This document shows positions 21,930 through 32,509 of a stretch of DNA of 64,000 nt, one piece after another. Position 1 is the first letter of the stretch; every line of letters begins with the position of its first letter. The notes below the pieces were generated by a model. It saw nothing but the letters and a program-made list of their open reading frames with translations. It was not told where the DNA came from and ran no database searches. The DNA comes from Nephrocerus scutellatus. Taxonomy: Eukaryota; Arthropoda; Insecta; Diptera; Pipunculidae. A program made the position numbers and the translations under genes. The stretch spans positions 38,428,010 through 38,492,009 of the forward strand of contig OX352763.1 of the NCBI GenBank assembly GCA_947095585.1. The letters are read 5' to 3'.

Positions 21930-23395
21930 CATCTTGAAATGCTAGGTGTCCTGCCCACCAGAGCCTACCGAGCTTAGTTCTCTTCACGATGTCGACATCG
22001 CGGTAACGCTCCCCTGAATCATCGCTCCTCACATACGGGGCAACAATTCTCCGTAAGACTTTTCTCTCGAATGCGGCTAAGAGGTCAGAATTCTTTTTGC
22101 AAAGAACCCAAGTCTCGGGTCCATATGTAAGTACTGGTATGACCATTGCTTTATATACCAGCAGCATGGATGTTATGGTTAAATTCTGGAATTGAAGAGT
22201 CTTGACAGACTATAGAAGGCTTTTGGCTATTGGCTTAAAACAATCATGCGTGTATTTCTGGTTCTATGCTCTTATAGATAATGAAAGGATTGCACTACTT
22301 CAAATTCGCGGTCCACTATTTTAATTGAGGGACTAATGTTGGCCACCATGTTCTTTGTTTTGCTCTCATTTATGTACAGCCCCAGATTTCCTGCACACCG
22401 CACGATCTGGATGAAAGCTTCTTGTACAGCTCTTGGATTTCTACCATCGATGTAAATGTCGTCTTTCTAAGCCAGTATGTCGATGGACTTATCACTTTCT
22501 CCAACGCCAGGTTGAACAGAACGCTGGCCAGTCCATCCCCTTGTCGGAGCCCGTTTATTTAGATATTTTTACTTGGCTTTTAACATTGGCAAAAGTCAAC
22601 CTAAATAGTCGTGTAAGTTTATTTGGGATGTCGAATTCTTTCATGGCTTTATAAAGTTCTACTTTGGCTTAGCTATCATAGGCGGCTTTAAAGTCTATAA
22701 AAAGATGGTTTAGTGAGTTTTGAAACTCTAGACATTTTTCCATCACTTGCCTAAGGGTGTAAATCTGATCAGTTGTTTATTTGGATGGGATGAAGCTACA
22801 CTGTTAAGGACCAATGATGACTTTAGCGTATGGGGTTCTCATGCCTTGAAGGATCGAGTGGAAAATCATTTTTTCATTGATGGAGCGTTCAATTCCATTT
22901 AATAACTAATGCTCTTCCCAACGCCCTAAGATCCATTCAGATTGGCGATCAGTTTACCCTCTTCGTCTGTGCACTGTGCAGTATGTGCAACCCAGTGTAT
23001 ATTGCGTCATGCCGCGGACTCTTTGGTAGAACTTCCAAGCCTGGCTCTCTGTACTGTTGTAGTTTACAGAAGAGATTCTTCTACCAGGCTGCTTTCTTTC
23101 GGCTGGGAACTATTTTTTCATATTTTCTGAGCTCCTTATATTCATTTTCGCGTGCCCGGGTTCTATGAGAATTTTGCATGCTCGGTACGCAACAATCTTA
23201 CGTTCAGTCGGTAGCTTAAATTCGTCATCGAACCAGTCGTTCCGATCCGTTCTACTGCCGTTCCGACTACTGCCTAAGATGGAATCAAGCGCCGGCTTCT
23301 TGGCTTAGTTCGAGATGCTGTAACTGCAAATGGTCGTTCTCCACAAGTCTTTATCGATCAGGGCGCCAAGGTGAATCAAGTATTAAATGATGCGT
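21930..23395 (-). mobile_element. A1 non-LTR retrotransposon copy (linker, RT, thumb), internally deleted
   Basis: Minus strand. 23390-22930 is the EN-RT linker (LIDKDLWRTTICSYSISN, NDWFDDEFKLPTERKIVAYR, EPGHAKMNIRS). Near 22910-22870 the text jumps from LGRWEEH to NEKMIFHSILQGMR, skipping the RT fingers. 22850-22450 holds [31 protein letters not shown] and PNKLTRLFRLT; the YADD block is corrupted to A-stop-KDD. 22167-21930 encodes MLLVYKAMVIPVLTYGPETW and AAFERKVLRRIVAPYVRSDD, ending at RRLWWAGHLA-type sequence. Dead. It is followed on its 5' side by ITm copy 2. Confidence 0.82.
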
Positions 23396-23399
23396 CGCT

Positions 23400-23855
23400 A
23401 CCTTGGGCATGCAAAAAATTCGGTAACAACCGCTGAACACTCCAACAGGACTTAGTACCATCACAAAGCTCGTTTGATACAATTTTTACAAAATTCATTC
23501 CAAATTTCATTGCTTTGCAGCAATGGCCTTCATACTCACCAGACTTGAACACAGTGGATTTCCCAATATGGTCCTATCTGGAGGCCAAGGTGTCGATAAA
23601 AAGATATGATAGTGTGATGCATTGAAGACAGCTCTTCGTAGAGAATGGATAAAAATACCAACAGGTCAGTATACAATGCCTTTGTTAAGAGACTTGACGC
23701 TATCATCTGCGCTAAAGGTGGATATATCGAATAGTAACATTTTGTTCATATAATTTGAAATGTTTTCAAAGTTCTCCATACATTTTTGATAAAAATATTC
23801 AAAAATGACAAAATTACAGCCTTTTGATTAAGTAACACTTCGATTGCCACATTCT
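23400..23855 (+). mobile_element. ITm transposase 3' fragment, copy 2
   Basis: Same element as 7528-7905, and it begins with the same ggtaacaaccgctgaa block. Broken frames read an FQ/SNRT-QYHHKAR region, QQWPSYSPDLNTVDFPIWS-like text (23518-23590), then VKRYDSVMH and VYNAFVKRLDAIICAKGGYI (end of the transposase). The tail is ATGACAAAATTACAGCC, then AAGTAACACTTCGATTGCCA at 23830-23851. Contains several frameshifts; the 5' portion is absent. Confidence 0.8.
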
Positions 23856-23869
23856 GGATAAGACGAAAA

Positions 23870-26800
23870 AGTTCTTAATATGTAATAAGGATATTGAGGA
23901 AAGGTTCATTTTATAGAGGGTTGACAATTTTCAGTTTACCTTATAGAGATGGTAATGTATACATTTATTTGTTAGTTCAGATTATAGGGAATCCACATTA
24001 TCGGGCTAGTACTATAAGCTATTATGCATTTTTCGAAATGAATAAGAATTCACTGCCTGACCATCCGACCAATTGGTTCATAGTTCCAGATCGACATTTT
24101 TCTTCGTCAGTCAAAATTGGTGCCCCTTGAATGCATATTATTTTGTAACCTTTTAGTATTTCACAAAGTGGGACTTGGCAGCAGACATTCAATACAAGAA
24201 ACACATGAGACCTTAAACTTAACTACATATACATATTTATATAATTTTTTAGGCATATTTTTCATCAGAGTCTTAAGATTTGTTGTCTTTTTACCAACCC
24301 AATAAAAAAACCAAAACATTCAACGAAAAACTTTCTCTAACCAAATGGCAAAGACGCATTCATAAGCGAATTACGAAGTGCTCCGCTCTCGCTGCATCAT
24401 CATCATCACATCACCATCGCCCCATTACCACAATCCACTGATCCCATCATCTGTGTATACCTATTGTATTGCATTCTCCCTTCACACACCCCTCCGTTTT
24501 CCAAAAACAAACCCAACAACATGTTTTAGCCATTTTCTCTATGTACCTACGTGAATGAGGCAGAGTGTATAGTTCGTTAGTTAGTTAAGGCTTAAGGCCC
24601 GTTCAATGGATGCACAACCATCCACGGAGGATCGAATTGGCTCGGCCCAGCAAACATGCATTGCCAAAAAATGACCGTTGCTTTCTTGCTTTTGCTGCTG
24701 CTGCTGCTATTGCTGATGCTTTGTTTGTGTTTGATGATAATGACGACGATCTTACTGTACACAGGCCACAGTACACTGCAGAAGCCCCAAATGGCCAACA
24801 CACACGATAAAAAATAAACCACACGGGCTCACTAGATTCTTCTTTTTGCATCGCTGTTATGGCTGGAAAAGTGCACCATTCACATCACATCACATTACAC
24901 AGTATAGAGTATACTTGTTGCTTCTCCTGCCCTCTGGACAGACTCTTTCTTCTTCTTTCTATGTACTACGCTGGTACTTTTTCTTACTTTGCCTGTCTTC
25001 GTCGTTTGTGTGCTGTTGCTGTGTCTATCTTCATGTTTTCCGAACTTAAAAACATGTTCAACTTCAATCCGTATAGAGTTTAGGTGCTTCCTCCCTGCAC
25101 CCGCCTATCGATCCCTATGATCATTGTGTTTTTTTCGGGTGAGTGCATTCCCAAAAAAAAAAATCATTTTTTTTTTATTTAGATACGTCCAAGATCAGGC
25201 AGAAAATGCACAATGAATTTAGGTACAAGCGCAGCGCGCACTCGTGCAGCGACAGCAACAGCAACAAGTTTAGTGCGTCGCCGTCGCCGTCGCCTACTTT
25301 GCCAAGGCGAGTGCAGCCGCACAATAAGCTAAATCCCAAAGACATCGTCTCCTCGTCGTGCTTATTATGTGCACCAAACGACTCTGCTACTCGATACGAG
25401 TAGAAACAAGTTTCCAGCACCCTCTGCGCGTTGCACTTAACCGCGAACCTAGGAGAATTTTTGGAGGTCCCAAAAATTAAAAAAATGGCATTAGCTGTGC
25501 TGGCTTCACTGGCTGATTGCGTCCCTCCACCCATTCGTTCTCTCCATCGTTGTGCATTTCCAATTTTGTATGTCAAAGTCACGTTTGAGCGGCTGTCATT
25601 CCTGCGCTTAGTGCTCTGCAAACGGACGCGTTTGGACGAATTTGCGCCCATGGCCGTGTGGATTATAGAGGAATAGAAGTGGCTCGGCGAGTATGTTTAT
25701 GAGTGCATGCATAGATGTGTGTGTTTGTGCCCTGTCATAGGCACGGTTGCAACGATCGAAGGAAGGGAATCTGTCTAAAATTTCCTTGAGCCGGATTTGG
25801 TGAATGCATTTCAGCTGGAGCCGGCCGAGCGTCATCGTCGTCGTCGCTTGTCGTTTGTCTTCTATGTAGGTCGATGCAATTCAATACGACTGTGATGTGC
25901 TCTTTGTGTTATGCCTTGTTGTGCCAGTAGTATGTATGCTTCGAAAGGAACCATCGAGCAGTTTTGCTTGGTGTGCTGTGGTGCTGGCCGTGCCATAGGG
26001 CTAGAGCGGCTATTCGACTAAGATGTTTCCATCAAATCCTTATCGGAACCCTGTACAGCAACGGACTGGTTTCGTTTGCTTTCTTAGTTTTTTGCAATGT
26101 AGTGGTTGCGCGTTGCTCTTCATTGTTGTTGTAGTAGTTGTTGTTGCTGTTCTTGTTGTTGTGCTATTGTTGCGTTGCTGGTCGTCGATGGGTGATGTGA
26201 AATTTCGGCATAGTTTATTGAATAGCGCGCTGCACTAACTTATGAACACAGCCGGGTCCTCCGCTCTTCCTTCCTTGCCCTTCCAGAGATTTGCACTGGT
26301 GTGATTATCAATGCCAATGCAAATGCGAATGGTGAAACTGTGGTTAGGAGTTTTTGGGAATTGTGTTTCACTGCTCAGTGTAATGTGTTGTAGGATTACA
26401 TACTGATGTCAGTGGCTTGCAGATTTCATCACCTGTGTGGTTTCCATTGCTGCGAAATTTATACTTAGGTACATATCTAATTTCTCTCGTAGTGTTGAAA
26501 TTTTTTCTTCATATACTTTGGAAGAGCAATCTTTCGTATTTAAATGTTTTAGTACAGTCAAACCGATTACAAGGAAAGTTTACTTTTACGCTGACAGATT
26601 GTGTGACTTTAGGCAGGTTTCTGACTTCCCATTGCAAGATTGTAAAAATATTTGAAACTCTTTATCTGTAGAGTTGAAAATAAATTAGATAAAATCAATT
26701 AATTAAATTAAGCAAACACCTTAAAGCACATCGTTGATATGGATCGCGATAACATTAGCTATGAATTTATTTCTTCTCGCGATCATAATTCCACACATAG

Positions 26801-26925
26801 TTGAAAATCTAAGATCGTTCCAATAAACAAACAGCAAATATTCTTGAAAACTTTGTCCAAATTCTATGAGTAATTCATTTATCTAAACATAAGGACGAAT
26901 CATTCGACTCTATACAACATGCAAA
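23870..26925. other. largely unique-looking DNA with trinucleotide runs; no confident gene
   Basis: Simple repeats include catcatcatc 24395-24410, CTG run ~24693-24710, cgtcgccgtcgccgtcgcc ~25268-25290 and TTG-rich 26120-26170. Such CAG/TTG density is common in fly host-gene neighbourhoods. Several long frames overlap (24603-24851 minus, 24859-25083 plus, 25175-25651 minus) without recognisable domains; one is listed separately. No transposon homology seen within the window. Confidence 0.5.
25175..25651 (-). CDS. unconfirmed 158-codon ORF, possible host exon
   Basis: One of the longest frames not explained by a mobile element. It starts MGANSSKRVRLQSTKRRNDS: Gly2 with a Ser at position 6 would fit an N-myristoylation signal, followed by a basic stretch. 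The middle (about residues 70-100) and the leucine-rich low-complexity part (about 127-135) look like antisense of simple GTCGCC/CAG repeats, so the whole ORF is unlikely to be coding. If real, only the first ~35 codons may be an exon. No family recognised; no TATA, splice or poly(A) signal could be confirmed by eye. Confidence 0.15.
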   Translation of the reverse strand: MGANSSKRVRLQSTKRRNDSRSNVTLTYKIGNAQRWRERMGGGTQSASEASTANAIFLIFGTSKNSPRFAVKCNAQRVLETCFYSYRVAESFGAHNKHDEETMSLGFSLLCGCTRLGKVGDGDGDALNLLLLLSLHECALRLYLNSLCIFCLILDVSK

Positions 26926-26931
26926 TTTTTA

Positions 26932-27463
26932 TCTATACTTCAATACTTATATTATAAAGAGTATAATGTAGGTTTGTGTGTAGGAGGTAATCTTCGAAAC
27001 TACTGGACCGATCAAAAATTCAATCACCAGTATTTAAAATGGACTTTCATGGTAAACAGAAGAGTCTTTCGTGGCGACCATTTTTATAACTAAATAACTA
27101 AAGACGACGAAAAAATTATTGCGACTTTGTGCTTTATGCTGCACTGTTCGCTGTGCTGCTTTCAATGTTGTACGACCATCAGGCCACATAGCGGCATCAT
27201 ACTGACTGTGGGATATGTGTGGTGCGTTGCTTTTTACGTACTATAATCTTTTTATATAGAAATTTTCTGCTGCTTGGAAAAACGACACTAAGACTCAAAA
27301 ACTAGACTAGTCGATTGAGCGGAAACTTTCACAGAATATGCGTCTTAACAAACTCTCGGTAAACCACTTAGTGCGAAAACGATCGAGAGTTTAGGCAATA
27401 GTACACCCCTCCCGTGGTAGTGATGGCAAGGTGGGCATTAATGTTTCCGCTATCACAGTTAAT
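26932..27463 (+). mobile_element. non-autonomous Helitron, copy 2 (diverged)
   Basis: The 5' end A-TCTATACTTCAATACTTATA at 26931 on is followed by TATTATAAAG and the block GGAGGTAATCTTCGAAACTA, matching 58535 onward; 'taactaaagacgacgaaaaaatt', 'ttcgctg' and 'atagcggcatcatactgactgt' also align. The 3' end is weak: ...gtacacccctcccgtggtag..., then CACAGTTAA before T at about 27463, matching the ...CAGTTAG end at 60513. About 530 bp, no helicase, so it would need an autonomous partner. Confidence 0.6.
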
Positions 27464-27630
27464 CATTGTTCATACACTCTTCTTATTAAATGAAAATCAA
27501 CTGCATAATGCAATGAAACATTCTTCATTTTTAATTATTGTTAGGGCCAAACGCATACTTCGAGAAGTCTCATCTATAGCTGTATTTTAATTAGGAATAA
27601 ATAAATGAAGCACGCCGAAATCAGACCCTA

Positions 27631-28896
27631 GAGTCCCCGCACACCAGGGACTTTTTTATCGGCCAATAAGGTGGGCTAAGCCCTTTATTAAAATTAAGAA
27701 TTAAATCGCTGGAATGTGATTTACAATATATCATATTTCTCACGTTTGTAGCCGGTTTCAATTTTATTTTCTCGGAATTCTCCCTGATTCATTGAAAAAA
27801 GCAATACGGAAAAAACGTTCACGAAACTAAAACGACGCGAGTCCAAATGCTTTGATTAATGGATCATGGTCAAGGAAAACTACAAAAAACCTTGACCAAG
27901 AAAATATAACAAAAAAAATGACATACGTGAGACTTGAAAATTCTCGGAGCCTCTATTGAAAAATTCGGTCTATCAGGAACAAGCTGACTTCTTACTTGAA
28001 TGCCCACAACTCGACAGTTAATTGTACCGGATTCGTTTGTAGTACCAGACCTAACAAACGAAAATGGCACGCATAACTATCGAGCCGATAAGCTCCAACG
28101 CCAAACATTACACCAAGGATGAGCGAAAAATCTGGACTTAAATGGAGCTCTTGAAGATTCTCGGCGGTTCCGCGTAACTTCCTCCAATTTAGGCCTTTCA
28201 TGAAGATTTGTAATTTGATTCTTTTCTTTTAAATTTTTTTTTTTTATGTAGCTAGATGTTGATTGAGTAGTCTGAACAGGTCTGCGTAGCCCTTTTTGCT
28301 TAAAAATGTTGGGGATACCAATTTTAGCATCTAATTTTTCGTCAGCGGTTAAGCTATGGAGTGAAGGGACAAGAGATAAGGCAAAGTTTGTGTCTCTATC
28401 CGTATTAGCCCCTTTCAATGCTTCTATTAATGCTTCATCCAAATTCGTTTGCTTCGGTACCATAGTCCTCTTATTCCGCTGACGAATAGGTGTGGAAGTA
28501 GAAGGACCAGCTTCGTCATCTTCTTCATCATTTTCTTGAGAATCATCCTCTCTCAGGTTACCTTCCGTTTGTCGATTTTCCATGCATCGTAACGTAGCGA
28601 AGACGAAGCTGAAGCGTGTTTGTGTTTCAGGCATTACTGAATTATTGAGTCGTCCGACTGAAAAATCGTAAGTGTGCGCTCGTGGAAGAGCGCCATACTG
28701 ATTACGCAGTTTGCGATAGTTTACCGATACTTTAGTTTGACAAAGTTGAAAGGCAATCCTGTCGCACATTAAACTTATTTATCGGCCGATACCAAATCGT
28801 TGTAGTCTGCGCACTTGCATACATGTTCATAGTGATTAAGAGCGCGACTAAACAAAAACTATCGGCCGACAGAAAGTATCTAGTGTGTGGGGACTC
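27631..28896 (-). mobile_element. PIF/Harbinger-like DNA transposon carrying a MADF-BESS ORF
   Basis: The left end (27631 on: GAGTCCCCGCACACCAGGGA, then CTTTTTTATCGGCCAATA) and the reverse complement of the right end (28896 back: GAGTCCCCACACACTAGATA, then CTTTCTGTCGGCCGATAG) form ~38-bp terminal inverted repeats. Flanks are CTA (27628-27630) and TTA (28897-28899), consistent with a decayed 3-bp TWA target duplication, the PIF/Harbinger hallmark. The only protein left is the MADF-BESS-like ORF. The DDE nuclease ORF is gone, so this is a deletion derivative. Class is inferred from ends, target site and accessory ORF. Confidence 0.7.
28077..28769 (-). CDS. MADF-BESS-like accessory protein ORF of the PIF element, N-terminally truncated
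   Basis: 230 codons, no internal stop; an in-frame TAA lies just upstream of the ATG at 28769. Residues ~5-30 (IAFQLCQTKVSVNYRKLRNQ, then YGAL) resemble the last two helices of a MADF/SANT-like DNA-binding domain. The first helix is missing. A long acidic and Ser/Thr/Pro linker follows (REDDSQENDEEDDEAGPSTS). Residues ~128-155 (FALSLVPSLHSLTADEKLDA, then KIGIPNIF) match the BESS motif used for protein-protein contacts in MADF-BESS factors. The tail is basic. In insect PIF-type transposons a MADF-like second ORF accompanies the nuclease; some such genes were domesticated in Drosophila. Alternative: a captured host MADF-BESS gene. The long open frame could be chance survival. Confidence 0.65.
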   Translation of the reverse strand: MCDRIAFQLCQTKVSVNYRKLRNQYGALPRAHTYDFSVGRLNNSVMPETQTRFSFVFATLRCMENRQTEGNLREDDSQENDEEDDEAGPSTSTPIRQRNKRTMVPKQTNLDEALIEALKGANTDRDTNFALSLVPSLHSLTADEKLDAKIGIPNIFKQKGLRRPVQTTQSTSSYIKKKNLKEKNQITNLHERPKLEEVTRNRRESSRAPFKSRFFAHPWCNVWRWSLSAR

Positions 28897-28939
28897 TTAG
28901 TTTGACGCTTAGAGAATGGCATAAAAGTTGTCTTTTTTA

Positions 28940-29445
28940 ACGAAAAAAAAAAACCCATAAAAATTAAAATTTTTCCTGTAAATTCTCTAATAGGAAATAC
29001 ATATGTTTATAAAATTTGAAGAATCGGGCTTATTTTTAAAAAAACTTACACGGGAACCATCCGGGTCTCATGGCCCGATCACTCCAACAAATTTACAAAA
29101 AGTTTTGTCCATCAGTGATACACATGTTTTTAAAATTTGAAGAAAATCGGGCTTATTTTCTAAAAAATTTATATGGCCTCAGCGCCAGTTCACTCCAAAA
29201 AATTCACAAACAATTTTGTCAATCGGAGATACACTTGTGTATAAAATTTGAAGAAAATCGGGTTAATTTTTTGAAAACTTTTTATCGGTCCCACGACCCC
29301 GGGGCCCGGTTTCTCCAATTTTTTTAAAAAAGTGTTGTCCATCGGAGATACACATGTGTTTAAAATTTAAAGAAAATCAGGTTAATTTTTAAAAATTTTA
29401 TTAGGGCACCCCCCGGCCCTGAATCCCGAGGCCCGATTTTTAATA
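28940..29445. repeat. E repeat, copy 3 left part (four inverted units)
   Basis: Begins AAAACCCATAAAAATTAAAA, then TTTTTCCTGTAAATTCTCTAAT, the opposite end module of E (also at 32400 and, reversed, 58435-58480). Four tandem units follow at about 28999, 29108, 29223 and 29341, spaced ~110-118 bp. Each has GGAxATACACATGTGT, AAAATTTGAAGAAAATCGGG, a CCCGGG-rich block and CTCCAA-TTTTTACAAAAAGT. It stops at ~29445 in GGCCCGATTTTTAATAG and resumes at ~30100 after a D fragment. Confidence 0.8.
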
Positions 29446-30095
29446 GAAAATCGCTAGAATCAGTCTCTACGAACTCCCTTGTAGCCCTAAACTGGCGATC
29501 ATCTCTCAAGGAGATGGCGGAGCAGTTCAACATTCACCTGTGCTGGGTGTGGAGGGGTAATGAGATGTTCTAGGGAACTGTAGGGATGATGAACTCGCCC
29601 AAAAATGGAACTTTATTGAACTTTTATCTAAAAAGAGTTCCATAGGCATACCGATCGCTACATGCAAACTCATGTCTGAGAAAACTAACCTTAGGTGGTC
29701 AAATGGAACAACTTATACAGCAACAAAGCAGATCATGCATAGGCTCCAAAAGTGTTTGATCTCTATAAACAGATAACACATAGGCAAACATGCAGCAAGG
29801 CTTGGTGTATTTTCCAAAGATTGAGGCTGCATTTACGAGAAGGAAGAGACCGTTCCTCAGTCTCTCCGCACATGCGCACCTTTCTTAAAAACGTAGGCTC
29901 CATCTGGGAGCCTTTTGTTTACAATGACCTCAATTATTTGTCAAATACTGACATTGGAAGTTTCCTACGCTTCATTCGAAACTATAACTAATTCAACGTG
30001 TAGGATTCACGATTCATGTGGTATCACAATCGACCATAACTGGTTCAAGTGGGTCGGTATCCTGCCGAAAGCCACCCCAATCTAACCTTACCTAG
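29446..30095 (+). mobile_element. D retrotransposon RNase H/C-terminal fragment inserted in E copy 3
   Basis: Plus strand, many frameshifts. It reads KSLESVSTNSLVALNWRSSL (RNase H), KEMAEQFNIHLCWV (VxWVPGH block decayed), then near 29780-29990 remnants of the tail domain parallel to 35880-36150 (ending ..LRFIRNYN). After the stop, 3' non-coding sequence ends ...ccaatctaaccttacctagc at 30073-30093, a decayed form of the (AACCT)n tail at 36237-36258. Only the 3' fifth of an element is present, typical of 5'-truncated retrotransposition. Confidence 0.75.
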
Positions 30096-30099
30096 CTTA

Positions 30100-30280
30100 T
30101 GAAAACATAAGATTTGGAAAAATATTTGTGTATGGGAGTCCCCTGGCGTTGTCTTCGGAAATATATATGTGTGCAATTTCATTAAATCGGGCTTTGGGTT
30201 AAAAATTGATCGCAAGATTCCACGTCAAACCGACCGACCGACAAACGGACGTTCCACGGGCAACTGAAGTTAATATAAAG
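30100..30280. repeat. E repeat, copy 3 right part with end module
   Basis: Resumes with AAGATTTGGAAAAATATTTG, GGCGTTGTCTTCGG, AAATCGGGCTTTGGGTTAAAAA, then ACCGACCGACCGAC in place of (CCAG)n, and CACGGGCAACTGAAGTTAATATAAAGAATTT at 30255-30280. It completes E copy 3. Confidence 0.75.
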
Positions 30281-30825
30281 AATTTAAAAAATGTATCTGA
30301 ATTTACGGCTATAGCTTCCATTATTCATGATTTGATAAAAGGCTAAATAATATTGATAGACGAAGAAAACAAAGTGGTGTGTGGGTATGGGGAGCAATAC
30401 CATTTTATGCCACAATAAAACTGGACATTGAAAGATTACGGATGACCGCGCAACTGCAAGCCTGAATTCAGGGTCAAAATTAAGAACATTTGCCATGGGC
30501 GTCATACTCACATGGCTTGAACATAATGGAAAATAGTTGAGGATAGCTATCACGGTAAGTGTACGAAGAAGAAAGGCAGTTTGAAACCCAAAAAACCTAA
30601 TTGAAGCTATAAATTTATCTTGAAACCACTATACTATTGGATTCCCTTTATAAATGATGACTGCACCGCAGGCTTCTGGAAGTAATGAAACAGTAAGCTC
30701 TTTAAGATACTTGAAGGAATTTTTTTTTACTTTGCTTCTAAAGGGATGCATAACTTAAAGTCGAAATTAAACGAAATGCTGGTCGACGTTTCTCAAATCC
30801 CAACAATTGGTTATAATGAACTTTG
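30281..30825. other. AT-rich DNA, nothing recognised
   Basis: A 90-codon minus frame (30284-30553) has no recognised domain. No repeat homology to the rest of the window noticed. Confidence 0.4.
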
Positions 30826-30929
30826 ATGGCCTTTAATAAGCACTTTTCCCTGTTTTTGTATCCAAATGACAAACGCCGAATTTACAAATGCAAAGAGCGA
30901 ATTGAGCTTCTCGGGCCTTTGCAAGTGAA

Positions 30930-32215
30930 CGAAGACTTAAAGAATCGGAGTTGAAAATGAGCCTACACGAATACCTGACATTGCAAATCATTCCGCGATA
31001 ACCCCTGACGTGTTCTGTATCTCTCATCCTGATCAATACACTGTCAATGTACTATCGCTTATAGGCTCATCAGATCATCGTACCAGCTAATTTCTCCTTA
31101 ACAGACCACACAGTTAGAGAAAACTCTCCCAAAATAACATTATGACAATGCAAGAAAGCCAATTGGGAGGGCCTTAGCAACTTCTTTGAGAGTATTTGCT
31201 GGTCGCTATTATTTCTTGATGTAACGTCGATGCCACCGCTGAAGCAATCACAAACATTATCTTTATTGGTAGCTTAGAAGAAGCTTCTAGGATTGGAGAG
31301 GTATGCTTTCGGTTTTTCAAAGTAAACACTACTGAGGAAAACCGAGTAAATTTCAAACGATCCAGAACTGATTGCAATGCCCATCTTCGCTGAGTCAAAT
31401 TCGCTTACGACCAAAAATGAGGCAAAACAAGTAAATGTAAAAAATCTTCGTTATTCGGGTACAAACTTTTATGTATACACCGTAACACGCCACACAGTCC
31501 TTTATTATTTGGTAATAATATCCAAAATACCTGTTTTTAAAGTCGGGGCTATATCAAAGTATTTCATTTTTTCCACGCTTTACACGAGCCACACGCGACT
31601 CGCGACACGCGTCAATCATAGGATATCAAACTTGGCCCCTGGCATTGAGCCGTTCACAAAATTTCTGTCCTCTAGGTCGTGTGAAAAGTGGTTACAAAAC
31701 TAGAAAATGGCGCAATTTCAACCCATCACACGTGCCACACGCGAAATGCGACACGCGTCATACGCAGAATATTAAAAATTAAGTTTTAGACTTAGACACT
31801 TACAAAACTACAGTTTCTAGGTCATACGGAAGTACGGATTTCATGGGCAACGTTCTACTGGTGATTTAATGGTAAATCTCACCGAACAGTGGAACCGATC
31901 TTTGCATCAATTTGGTGAAAGTAAAGCTGTTGCACTCGATATTTCCAAGGTATATGACACAGTTTTGGCATAATAATATGGAGAGAAAACCATCGAGTAG
32001 AATTTAACGCTTTCTTCTATACACTCCTCCTTAAATCCAATACCATGCATGGCATTTGCATCGAGGAAACTGAAAAACTTGCAATTCTCGGTATGTGCCT
32101 TAACGTCAAGCTTCGTTGGAATAGCCACATGTTCACCGTTTCCAAAAATGCTGCGAAATGTTTAGGTTTTCGTACCGTAACGGTGCAAGAAATATTTCAC
32201 TACCTCTGATTTGGC
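30930..32215 (+). mobile_element. B retrotransposon copy 2, heavily deleted
   Basis: Plus strand. 30950-31240 matches the EN C-terminus/linker (NEPTRIPDIANHS region, SSDHRTS). 31265-31420 has EEASRIGEVCFRFFKVNTTE and DCNAHLR. A ~380-bp foreign filler follows (31440-31825). The text resumes at RKYGFHGQRSTGDLMVNLTE-like sequence, SKAVALDISKVYDTVLA (first catalytic Asp region), then jumps to the thumb (LKSNTMHGICIEETEKLAIL, GMCLNVKLRWNSH, MFTVSKNAAKCLGF). It ends at 32215, losing the palm FADD and the C-terminus. Confidence 0.78.
31440..31825. repeat. filler inside B copy 2 with a direct duplication
   Basis: Sequence absent from other B copies. It contains two related blocks, cacgagccacacgcgactcg..gacacgcgtca at 31583-31614 and cacgtgccacacgcgaaatg..gacacgcgtca at ~31729-31760, about 146 bp apart. 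Both are followed by similar 'acaaaact..' text. Origin unknown; could be an insertion, or template-switch filler at a deletion. Confidence 0.55.
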
Positions 32216-32394
32216 TACTATCTGGCTTTCTCAATCGGTAGTTTAAAAAGAACATTATAAAGAAAAACATTGCGAATGTCACTATCGTATGCCGAAACAA
32301 TTTTGTAAGCCAGTACGTAACATAATACAACAACTGAGCACCTGAATAATATCAAAAGGGGGGTCAAGAACGAAACCTTATCAACGATATAAAA

Positions 32395-32505
32395 TCCAAC
32401 CCAAAAAAATTTTAATTTTTCATGTAAATTCTCTAATCGGAGAGACATGTGTGCAAAGTTTGAATAAAATCGAGTTAATTTTAAAATATTTATATGAAAA
32501 GGATG
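32395..32505. repeat. E repeat, copy 4 (end module plus part of a unit)
   Basis: AAAATTTTAATTTTTCATGTAAATTCTCTAATCGGAG, then GACATGTGTGCAAAGTTTGA and AAAATCGAGTTAATTTTAAA. Matches the start of copy 3. Solo end fragment. Confidence 0.75.
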
Positions 32506-32509
32506 ATTG

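Noticed and set aside
28077..28769. MADF-BESS ORF as an ordinary host transcription factor gene
   Set aside because: It lies between matching inverted repeats with TWA flanks and lacks the first MADF helix, so a transposon accessory ORF is the better reading, though capture of a host gene is not excluded.
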